A stretch of DNA of 47,071 bases from Bacteroidota bacterium (lineage in GTDB: Bacteria > Bacteroidota > Bacteroidia > Chitinophagales > Chitinophagaceae): contig JAFDYJ010000049.1 of assembly GCA_018267515.1 (NCBI GenBank), positions 1 to 47,071 of the forward strand, read 5' to 3'. Below are positions 25,730-33,353 of the stretch, piece by piece (position 1 is the first letter of the stretch; the number at the start of each line of letters is the position of its first letter). Both the position numbers and the translations under genes were made by a program. Under the pieces are notes generated by a model. It was not told the origin of the DNA. It searched no databases and worked only from the letters and a program-made list of their open reading frames with translations.

Positions 25730-28700
25730 CTACTTTATCCTGATAATTGTTAACGTTATACTTGGCCGGGTAGTTCCATAAGTTCCGGGTACCAGCTGTA
25801 CACTTGTATTTGATCCTGTCAACTGAAGCTTTAATACTTGTCCGGATGTAACGCTGACTAAAAAATTGTTAGCAATATTGGGATTAGGACCGGCAGCATA
25901 AACAGAACTTACACTACCGGGTATTTCAGTACCATTTAAAGTTGCTCTGATATCCAATTCACGGGTTCCGCCACCGCTATTATTTACACTCCCACTGTAA
26001 ATAACCTGGTAAAGTCCGGTTTGATTACAGGTAAAATTCTGTGCACTGCTTATAAGAGAATGAGTCCAACCACTTAATTCAGGATGTGCTGTTTCAAATG
26101 TTATATCAGTCCAGTTTCCTGCTCCGGTAAAAGTTTTATTAGATGTGCTATACGCAAAAACATAATTATCTGTAGTAACCGGCGCAGCGTCCACCCATGT
26201 TGGTGCAGTGCCGCTTCCATTCGATTTCAAAAGATAACCGGAGGTTCCCGGGTCGTTATCAGGCATCAATGCACCACTGAAACGAACATTTCCTGTTACA
26301 TCCAACGCCTCTGCCGGCGTATTATAATCGCCAATCTTCAGATTGGTATTAAATGCAGCATAATTATCTCCAACTGCCAACGTAGGATTATCGGGGTTGG
26401 CACCGCCGATATGAAATGAAGGTGTTCCGGCTCTTGCGTAACCCGACCTTGCTTCGTACCTTATATTCCTTTGACTTGCTGCTGTTTTAAAAATAAAATC
26501 AACTAATGTAATAGAAGGGTCGGTAGTTTCAAAAATGGCGCCGTTCTCTGCCGTTCTGTTTCTTAATCTTAAAATTGATGAACCATAGGTATCGCCATCC
26601 TGCCTCAACACAAGTTCCTTCGTTGATCTTATTGTTCCTGAATTTGCATCCCCGATTTTTAAATCTCCTGTAGCGGCAACAATTCTTGCTCTCTCAGTAT
26701 TATTAGCCCTGAAAACCAAATCCTGGTTATCTGTTGTTCCGATAAAATTCGTAGATGGGGTAGTTCCTGAATTTCCCGTTATGTTCCAGAAATTTCCGGT
26801 ATTAATTGATGAAGAAATTAATCCGGTACCTGGGTTATAGGTTATCCCGGATCCACCCGTGAAAAGGCTTCTCACTTTAATTGAAAAGTTTGAAATATTC
26901 GAAGTGTCAACAGAAGAAAGCTTATTGTTAAACGTATTCCAGTCGGTATTTGACAGAAAACCGTTTTGAGATGCATTGGCCTGTTTTACCTGTATTGTTG
27001 TTCCGCTCCCTACTACTGCATTGCTCCCGCCGGTGATAGTCAATACACCTGAGCCGGTTTCTGTAAGATTACCTGTAGAAAATGAATTGGCTTTGCTGTT
27101 GAATGCATTCCAATCTGCACTACTCAGATACCCATTAGTAGTAGAAGTAGCCTGGGTGATTCCAATCAGACCTGTTGATGCATTATAGGTTAACGGTGCT
27201 GAAACGGTATGCAATGAACGAACTTTCGTATAAAAATTACTGATATAACCTGTATCCATTGTCAGGGCGCCGGTATTGTTATTGATTGAAGTAACACCTG
27301 AATTGGTAATTACGCCAGTACTGTTATTGTAAGTAATTCCTGCTCCTGCTGAAAGCAATGATCTTACTTTAAGATAAAAGTTTGAAATATTTGTTGTATC
27401 AATCGAATTAAGTTTTGTATTAAATGCTGTCCAGTCCGCCGCAGTTAATAATCCCCTGCTTGTAGCTGATGCGGATGGTATATTTAACGAGATGTTTCCT
27501 CCTAAAGAAGCAGGTGTACCGCTTACGTTAACATCTGTTCCTGTTGTACCCAATGTTATTCCTATCGTTGAATTAACAAGTGATGAATTCCCGATATTGG
27601 TTAATGTATTGCTTGATCCGGAAATTGTTTTTCCTGAAAACGTTTGTGCCTCATTCAGGTTAGCAATAACTCTTGTAACTCCGTTCGCCCGGTACTTCAA
27701 TTGGCTTGCTGTGGTATTATACCAAATATCTCCATTGGCTAACGTTGAAGGATCGGCTGAATTACCGGTTAATCTTATGTCTGCATATAACCCCGATGCA
27801 GAAAATATCTGTTTACTTCCACTTGTATAAGTGTTGCTCTGATCTCTATACACCCCTGTTGAGGGCAGATCTGTTTTTGCCAGTGCCCGGAATGTAGGTG
27901 TGCCGGAAGTATTAACCGGTGAGGCAAATACCAGGTTTTGTGCTTGCGAGTTTAAAGAGAATGATAAAGCAGGGGTGCTGGTAGGATTTGCAACAGAAGT
28001 TGTAAATAACGGCGATAAATTTCCAGAACTAAACGAAGTAATCGTTCCTCCGGTAGTAGCGGCATTTAATGTATTCCCAGTAAAAGACAAGCCTGTTCCT
28101 AAAGTTATTTCTGCAACAGAAGTTCCGCTTGCACCTGATCCCAATAGTCTATTTGCAGTCATCGCTTGTATTTTTGAATAGGTAACAGCATTAGGAGCTA
28201 TCGTTGCACCAACACTCCCCGGACCCGATGCTGTCACATCACCCGTAAGAGCAGTAATATAATTTCCTGCATTTTGTTTTGTATTAAACGTATTCCAGTC
28301 AGCAGAACTCAGATACCCATTAGTTGAAGTGGTGGCCTGGGAAATTGAAAAGTTCCCGTTTGTTGAATTATAGCTTAACGGGGCGCTGGCACTTAGTGAC
28401 TTTCTTGCCAATGAGTCCTGGTAATATTTATTATTAGTTCCTTCATTAATATTATCTGTTGTTAATACAACTGTTCCTGTTTGCGAATTGACAGAGTTTA
28501 CTGCAACCGAACTTGGGTTTCTTTGCCAGATGGTTCCATTATAAATTACATCATCACCCACAGAAAAAGTAATGTTTCCTGAACCTAAATTTTGTGTACC
28601 TGCTACAGTTACTCTATACGTCCAGCCTGCGGTTCCGGTTCCATCAGCCAATGCCGGGGTATTGGTGGACGCATCCCATGTTCCTCTGTAAACTTGTGCT

Positions 28701-30073
28701 CCAACAGGTAATTGCGATGTAGGTACTTTTCCACCAGCATCCAGTGTAGCGACTCCATTGTTGGCACCTTTTTCAGTTACATCAATTTTCAGGTTTGCTC
28801 TTGCATCTGTATAATATTTATTTATATATCCTTCATTAATATCATCACTGGTTAAAACTACAGTACCTGCCTGCCCGTTTACGGATGTTACCTGCGATGT
28901 CGCCGGGTTTCTTTGCCAGATGGTTCCATTATAAATAATATCATCACTTGCATATAATGTAATAGGCCCTGAACCAAGATCAATTGTACCTCCCACAACA
29001 ACCCTGTATGTATCTCCTGAGGAGCCTGTTCCATCCTGTACATATGGAGTATTAGTAGATGCGTCCCATGTTCCCAGGTAAACCTGTGCCCCAACTGCTA
29101 ACTGACTAAGAGGAACTTTACCTCCCGCATCCAATGTTGCGACACCATTATTGGCTCCTTTCTGCGATAAATTGATTTTCAAATTAAGCGCTGCCTGGGT
29201 TGCAATGCTGACCGGTTTGGATGAGTCAGGAGTGTTGTCAACATTTCCCAAACCTACATCTGCTTTCACAATTCCGGTTGGAGTAATGATCGTTGGTGAG
29301 TTGGATCGTACAACATTTCCTGTACCGGTTGTCGGAATTTCTTCAATCACACCAGATCCGGATGAAACTCTTCCTAATACTCTGTCAGTTGCAGAAACAT
29401 TTTGAATCTTGCCATAAGTAACTGCATTAGGCGCAATAGTTGCGGTTACACTTCCGGGACCTGTAGCTGATATATCGCCTGTCAATGCTGTAATATAATT
29501 TCCGGCTGCCTGCTTATTATTGAACGTATTCCAATCCGAACTATTCAGATATCCATCAGTACTTGCTCCTGCCTGTGACATACTGATTTGTCCATTTGCA
29601 TCAAGAGTAATTGGAGTAACAGAAGAAAAAAGTCCTCTAACCTTTTGATAAAAGTTAGTAATATTAGTAGTGTCAATCGAAGTGAGATAAGAAGGGGTTG
29701 TATTCACCCATGTGCTTCCGTTATATTGTAAAAGCTGTCCGCTTGATGGTAAAGTAACAGTTACATCAGTAAGATTAGTAAGTTTTAAATAGTTCTCTGA
29801 TGCAATGGGTTGCCACTGAGAATTGGTTCTTATTAATAATTTATTCGTAGGAACAAAATAAATTATCATCCCGTTCGGTGGGTTCAGTACATCAATCAAT
29901 GTGGTATCCGTTATCCTGGGTAACAGTAGGCCCTGGTTGGTAGATACCAAATCTAATACAGCTGATTTTTCTACCGTATATGGATTGTCACCTAACCGCA
30001 ACTGTTGGGATCTAACTGTTTCACTTAACAAAATGAGTAAAACAGTTAGTCCAAGCCAATTGATCACTCTCAT
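25730..30073 (-). CDS. Large repetitive secreted protein with tail-fibre-like repeats and C1q-like C-terminus
   Basis: The product is 1447 residues. A signal peptide (ends TVRSQ) is followed by a module shared with the upstream gene: LGDNPYTVEKSAVLDL, QGLLLPRITDT, PNGMIIYFVP. The body has five copies of a YLSSADWNTFNSK-like motif, two copies of NYITALTGDVTASGPGSV (with APNAVTYSKIQ after it), and two 130-residue units starting KGANNGVATLDAGGKVP. These patterns recall phage tail-fibre and trimeric fibre proteins. The end (GLYQVIYSGSVNN, ELDIRATLNGTEIPG, VLKLQLTGSNTSV) resembles a C1q/TNF-type jelly roll. I infer an elongated, perhaps trimeric, surface fibre. No sorting domain is present, so how it leaves the periplasm is unclear. 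Confidence 0.75.
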   Translation of the reverse strand: MRVINWLGLTVLLILLSETVRSQQLRLGDNPYTVEKSAVLDLVSTNQGLLLPRITDTTLIDVLNPPNGMIIYFVPTNKLLIRTNSQWQPIASENYLKLTNLTDVTVTLPSSGQLLQYNGSTWVNTTPSYLTSIDTTNITNFYQKVRGLFSSVTPITLDANGQISMSQAGASTDGYLNSSDWNTFNNKQAAGNYITALTGDISATGPGSVTATIAPNAVTYGKIQNVSATDRVLGRVSSGSGVIEEIPTTGTGNVVRSNSPTIITPTGIVKADVGLGNVDNTPDSSKPVSIATQAALNLKINLSQKGANNGVATLDAGGKVPLSQLAVGAQVYLGTWDASTNTPYVQDGTGSSGDTYRVVVGGTIDLGSGPITLYASDDIIYNGTIWQRNPATSQVTSVNGQAGTVVLTSDDINEGYINKYYTDARANLKIDVTEKGANNGVATLDAGGKVPTSQLPVGAQVYRGTWDASTNTPALADGTGTAGWTYRVTVAGTQNLGSGNITFSVGDDVIYNGTIWQRNPSSVAVNSVNSQTGTVVLTTDNINEGTNNKYYQDSLARKSLSASAPLSYNSTNGNFSISQATTSTNGYLSSADWNTFNTKQNAGNYITALTGDVTASGPGSVGATIAPNAVTYSKIQAMTANRLLGSGASGTSVAEITLGTGLSFTGNTLNAATTGGTITSFSSGNLSPLFTTSVANPTSTPALSFSLNSQAQNLVFASPVNTSGTPTFRALAKTDLPSTGVYRDQSNTYTSGSKQIFSASGLYADIRLTGNSADPSTLANGDIWYNTTASQLKYRANGVTRVIANLNEAQTFSGKTISGSSNTLTNIGNSSLVNSTIGITLGTTGTDVNVSGTPASLGGNISLNIPSASATSRGLLTAADWTAFNTKLNSIDTTNISNFYLKVRSLLSAGAGITYNNSTGVITNSGVTSINNNTGALTMDTGYISNFYTKVRSLHTVSAPLTYNASTGLIGITQATSTTNGYLSSADWNAFNSKANSFSTGNLTETGSGVLTITGGSNAVVGSGTTIQVKQANASQNGFLSNTDWNTFNNKLSSVDTSNISNFSIKVRSLFTGGSGITYNPGTGLISSSINTGNFWNITGNSGTTPSTNFIGTTDNQDLVFRANNTERARIVAATGDLKIGDANSGTIRSTKELVLRQDGDTYGSSILRLRNRTAENGAIFETTDPSITLVDFIFKTAASQRNIRYEARSGYARAGTPSFHIGGANPDNPTLAVGDNYAAFNTNLKIGDYNTPAEALDVTGNVRFSGALMPDNDPGTSGYLLKSNGSGTAPTWVDAAPVTTDNYVFAYSTSNKTFTGAGNWTDITFETAHPELSGWTHSLISSAQNFTCNQTGLYQVIYSGSVNNSGGGTRELDIRATLNGTEIPGSVSSVYAAGPNPNIANNFLVSVTSGQVLKLQLTGSNTSVQLVPGTYGTTRPSITLTIIRIK
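28391..29170 (-). repeat. Two tandem 390-bp repeat units within the fibre gene
   Basis: Matching blocks lie exactly 390 bases (130 codons) apart. For example, a 32-base run at 28515-28546 recurs at 28905-28936, and TTGGCACCTT at 28761 corresponds to TTGGCTCCTT at 29151. Each unit encodes KGANNGVATLDAGGKVP, GTWDASTNTP and IIYNGTIWQRNP (VIYNG in the second unit). Confidence 0.8.
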
Positions 30074-30099
30074 AACAGCTTGTATTAATACGCAAAGAC

Positions 30100-31752
30100 C
30101 TACTTCTTGATAATAAACCAGTCAGTACCGTTGGTCTGCAAGGTTACATAGGTCCAGTCATTATAAATTCTATAAGAAACCCCACCATCAATAGTACCGG
30201 AAGCCGGCACAATGGTAAGATCATTATCAATTCCGCCTGTACCGATCTTTTTGATGGTGTAGATACGTCCTGCAAAAGCTCCCGGAGCAGGTAATGTAAT
30301 TGTAATGGCTCCGGATGTTGTATTTGCTAATACGGTATTATCAGTACCGGTAAGAGTGTAATTAGAAGTTACTGTTGTTATTGCCATAGATAATGACCCG
30401 CTAACCTGAACAGTTGAATTTGCATTACCGGATGCACCAACTATAATAGCTGATGCAGCTGCTACGCTATCCTGGAATGTTTTACTTCCGGCAAAGGTTT
30501 GAGCTGAGGTAGTAACAACTCCACGATTGCTGGTACCCGCATCCGGGACATTTAAGAAAATAGAATCTGTTCCATTAGTGCTTACTGTCAGATCAGTTCC
30601 TGAATTTCTAAATGCAATAGATTGAGCAGAATCCCTGTTGCCATTGATAGCTCTTATTGCATTTCCAAATGCGGAAGCACTTACTTGTCTTTTTTCAACC
30701 ACTCCATTATTTATTACTAACACAGAGTCTGAACTGGCATTATTTGCAACACTGTTTAATGTGAGTGAGCCATTTACCGTAGTATTACCGGCAAAAGTTT
30801 TATCTCCTCCAAATGTTTGTGCTCCGGCTGTAACTATACCCGGATTTGTAGCATCTGCTGGAGTTAACGTTATTGTTATCACATCACCACTTCTTGAAAC
30901 AGTAGCTCCATTTACGCTTGAAGAACCGGCAACAGTGCCTATCTGAACATCAGTTACTGAATTTTGAATTTTCTGCCAATCAGTATAGGTCAGGAAACCA
31001 TAGGGTCTCGAGGCTCCTGCTGAACCATTTTGCACCGGCAAAAAGAGAGCTATAGTACTATCGGCAGCTCTGTTTTGTACCAGTACATTATTAGAAGTGT
31101 CGCTTGCCTGTGCAGTTATGGATAACTGCTTTGTTTGAATGCCGTTGATTGCTTGTATTGCATTTACAAATGCAGAAGATGACATAGTCCTTTTATATAC
31201 TGAACCATCTGCTGCCAATACTAATACATCTAATTCATTTGTACCCGAAGCGAGATTTTCCAATTTCACTGTTCCGTCCACATTTAATTTTGCTGTCGGA
31301 TTATTTGTACCAATTCCAATATTGCCACTGGCATCAATACGCATGGCTTCATTGTTATTTGTTTTCAAAACAAGTGGCTGCCCATCTAATGTCCCCAGGA
31401 AATTCGTTGAAGGATTAGTTCCACTATTACCTGTCAATGACCAATTGGAATTAGCAGCAGACATATCTGCAATCTTTTTCCATGAGCCATTACTGCGCAA
31501 ACGAAGACTGTTATCTGTAGTCAGGTAAATGATCATCCCATCCGGAGGGGTTAATGCATTAATTGCCGCTGTATCTGTAAGACGTGGCAACAATAAACCC
31601 TGACGGGTACTCTCCAGTTCAAGTATGGATGACTTCTGAATACTGGTTGGATTATCTCCGATTTTCAACTGGGCTTGTGTCAGGATGCTTACAAACAATA
31701 AAGATAAAAGTAACGGGAGCCTTTTCTTAAGGAATGATAAAAATAGGGACAT
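30100..31752 (-). CDS. Secreted repeat protein, first gene of the fibre operon
   Basis: The product is 550 residues with a signal peptide (MSLFLSFLKKRLPLLLSLLF...TQAQ). The N-terminal module LKIGDNPTSIQKSSILELES, QGLLLPRLTDTAAI, PPDGMIIYLT matches that of the 1447-residue protein, so the two are paralogous at their starts. The centre repeats AINGIQTKQLSI/AINGNRDSAQSI and GVVTTSAQTFAGSKTF/GIVTAGAQTFGGDKTF blocks. The C-terminal part (SNYTLTGTDNTVLANTT, ITITLPAPGAFAGRIYTIKK) resembles phage tail-spike-like segments. It probably heads the operon, with 26 bases to the next gene. No consensus promoter was found in the 272 bases upstream. Confidence 0.75.
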   Translation of the reverse strand: MSLFLSFLKKRLPLLLSLLFVSILTQAQLKIGDNPTSIQKSSILELESTRQGLLLPRLTDTAAINALTPPDGMIIYLTTDNSLRLRSNGSWKKIADMSAANSNWSLTGNSGTNPSTNFLGTLDGQPLVLKTNNNEAMRIDASGNIGIGTNNPTAKLNVDGTVKLENLASGTNELDVLVLAADGSVYKRTMSSSAFVNAIQAINGIQTKQLSITAQASDTSNNVLVQNRAADSTIALFLPVQNGSAGASRPYGFLTYTDWQKIQNSVTDVQIGTVAGSSSVNGATVSRSGDVITITLTPADATNPGIVTAGAQTFGGDKTFAGNTTVNGSLTLNSVANNASSDSVLVINNGVVEKRQVSASAFGNAIRAINGNRDSAQSIAFRNSGTDLTVSTNGTDSIFLNVPDAGTSNRGVVTTSAQTFAGSKTFQDSVAAASAIIVGASGNANSTVQVSGSLSMAITTVTSNYTLTGTDNTVLANTTSGAITITLPAPGAFAGRIYTIKKIGTGGIDNDLTIVPASGTIDGGVSYRIYNDWTYVTLQTNGTDWFIIKK

Positions 31753-31965
31753 AGATTTGGTTTTTAAAGGATTTGAATTCTTTCAAGAGATACGAATTTT
31801 TTTAAAAACGTATCCAACACTTTCATAGTATGTGAGCTAAGAGTATAATCCTAAAAAATAAAATGAATGTGCTGGTTTTTGATAATTGTTGACCGCTTTT
31901 CCCAAAAACAAGTAAAATTCCTTAGCAAATTTTCTAGTCAATAGTTTAACTCTAGGTAACTGAAT

Positions 31966-31988
31966 AAAAAAAACCCACAAAGGGGTTT
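31966..31988 (-). terminator. Rho-independent terminator of the Spy-like operon
   Basis: On the minus strand AAACCC (31988-31983), loop CTTTGT, GGGTTT (31976-31971) is followed by T-rich sequence to 31966. It lies 37 bases after the stop of the gene at 32025. Confidence 0.8.
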
Positions 31989-32024
31989 CAAAGTTTGTAA
32001 GTCAGAACACGAGAATGGTTCGGG

Positions 32025-32402
32025 TTAATTATTACCTCCATTTCGGCGTTGTGGCCTCATGGATGGTTCAATCTGGTCTTTCCAGATCTTAAAATCAGCT
32101 TCACCAAGGATAACTTTTAATTTGTTGTCCCTTTCTTCAGTCAGGGGTTGCATTTTTTCACGCATCGCCTGGCGGTCCCCACCATTTGTCATTTCCTCCC
32201 TGAGTTTATCCTGAGCTCTGTAATAATTGGCAAAAGCAGAATCCACATCCGCCATTCTTTTTGCATCCGGTTTGAATGCACTGTCGATTTTTGCATGAAC
32301 CGATGCAACTCTTTCTTCAACTGTGCGACGTTGAAATTGGGCATTTGCAGAAACTATTGCAGCAAACATAACTACCAGAAACATGAAAGTTTTTGTTTTC
32401 AT
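32025..32402 (-). CDS. Small secreted Spy/CpxP-like protein
   Basis: The product is 125 residues with a signal peptide (MKTKTFMFLVVMFAAIVSANA). The mature part is charged and helical, with RMADVDSAFANYYRAQDKL and LREEM, MREKMQPLTEERDNKLKVIL and EADFKIWKD. This spacing of helical segments is like Spy/CpxP and DUF4890-type periplasmic proteins, which act as chaperones or stress sensors. The C-terminus is basic and Asn/Gly-rich (RPQRRNGGNN). It is the last gene of a four-gene minus-strand unit, 47 bases after the previous stop and before a clear terminator. Confidence 0.7.
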   Translation of the reverse strand: MKTKTFMFLVVMFAAIVSANAQFQRRTVEERVASVHAKIDSAFKPDAKRMADVDSAFANYYRAQDKLREEMTNGGDRQAMREKMQPLTEERDNKLKVILGEADFKIWKDQIEPSMRPQRRNGGNN

Positions 32403-32449
32403 CTTGTTTATTTTTAAATTTTAAAATTGTTGTTCCACCTTTAAGCAGC

Positions 32450-32962
32450 CTATTTGCGGTTTGTTGAGTCCTTACCGGAACTTTGGGAGGTTTTGCGGTT
32501 GGATGGCCGGGAGTAAGATCTGTTTATAATTTTACTTAGTAACGTGTCAAACTTTGGTTTTTGATCATCTGTACATAGCTCTCTTACCTTCCGAAAATGT
32601 CTGAAACTTTGCAACTCCTGTGCTTTTTCTTTTTGTGCCAGGTTTTCAGCTGCCTTTTCCAATACTGAATCTGCAATAGAAGGGTGACGCATAATACTGA
32701 ATAAACTGTCTTTTGCCTTTCTGACTTCCAGTAAAAGCGGCCTCAGGTTTTCAAAATGCTGATCTCTGAGCTGAACAAACTTTACAGATTGTTCAGGTGT
32801 AAATCCTAATTGCTTTTCAAAATATTCCGAAAATGATTTTCCCCTATCCTGTGATTTTTTATTTTCCTTTTTCCCAAAAAACATAAAGCCTAACAGTGCA
32901 ACATTGGAAATAAGAAGTACAACAATAATTAATACCAGTATTTTATTTTTGGGCGATGTCAT
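32450..32962 (-). CDS. Membrane-anchored periplasmic heavy-metal-sensor-like protein (Spy/CpxP-type)
   Basis: The product is 170 residues. One N-terminal membrane helix (ILVLIIVVLLISNVALLGFMF) is followed by a helical periplasmic domain with FEKQLGFTPEQSVKFVQLRD, FENLRPLLLEVRKAKDSLF and LCTDDQKPKFDTLL. This matches the Metal_resist / heavy-metal-sensor family built like CpxP and Spy. The tail is Ser/Lys-rich. Its start overlaps the end of the upstream gene by 20 bases, a sign of translational coupling. The pair may sense envelope stress together, which is inference. Confidence 0.75.
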   Translation of the reverse strand: MTSPKNKILVLIIVVLLISNVALLGFMFFGKKENKKSQDRGKSFSEYFEKQLGFTPEQSVKFVQLRDQHFENLRPLLLEVRKAKDSLFSIMRHPSIADSVLEKAAENLAQKEKAQELQSFRHFRKVRELCTDDQKPKFDTLLSKIINRSYSRPSNRKTSQSSGKDSTNRK

Positions 32963-33296
32963 TCTGTTCCGGGTTTATATCATACAAAGACGATACAGAA
33001 AGGCTGTATTCATTATCGGAGATCACAGCAGAATCGTTTTGGCCGGTAGAAGCAGGATTAGAAGAAAAATGAAAAATAACTGTTATGTTAATCAATAAGA
33101 ATAAAGCAATCGTTGCAATAGCAATAGTCGGTTTTGAGATAATAGAAGCCATTTTTTCCCACAGCGATGTAGTCTTCATTTGCATTCGGCCAATAAGACG
33201 GGTATAGAAAAACGGTTGTGGAGAAGCCCGTCGGATACCATCAAGGCTTTCCAGAATTTTTTCCGTTTGATTATTTATGTCTGTCTTGTTGACCAT
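32943..33296 (-). CDS. Single-span membrane protein, anti-sigma-like position, unknown function
   Basis: The product is 117 residues. A conserved cytoplasmic start (ILESLDGIRRASPQPFFYTR) is followed by one membrane helix (PTIAIATIALFLLINITVIF) and a short polar periplasmic tail. In other Bacteroidota this type of protein commonly follows an ECF sigma factor and precedes a heavy-metal-sensor-like gene, so an anti-sigma or accessory role is plausible. Here no sigma-factor gene is adjacent: the upstream neighbour is the barrel protein gene, 57 bases away. It overlaps the next gene by 20 bases. Confidence 0.6.
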   Translation of the reverse strand: MVNKTDINNQTEKILESLDGIRRASPQPFFYTRLIGRMQMKTTSLWEKMASIISKPTIAIATIALFLLINITVIFHFSSNPASTGQNDSAVISDNEYSLSVSSLYDINPEQNDIAQK

Positions 33297-33353
33297 ACTT
33301 CCTATTTGACGTTACGAACTTATAAAACTTTTGCTCGATTCTGACTATTGATA

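Noticed and set aside
27492..27830. Plus-strand reading frames rich in Val, Pro and Ala across 25730-31752
   Set aside because: They mirror the low-complexity Thr/Ser/Gly repeats of the minus-strand fibre genes and have no start signals or families.
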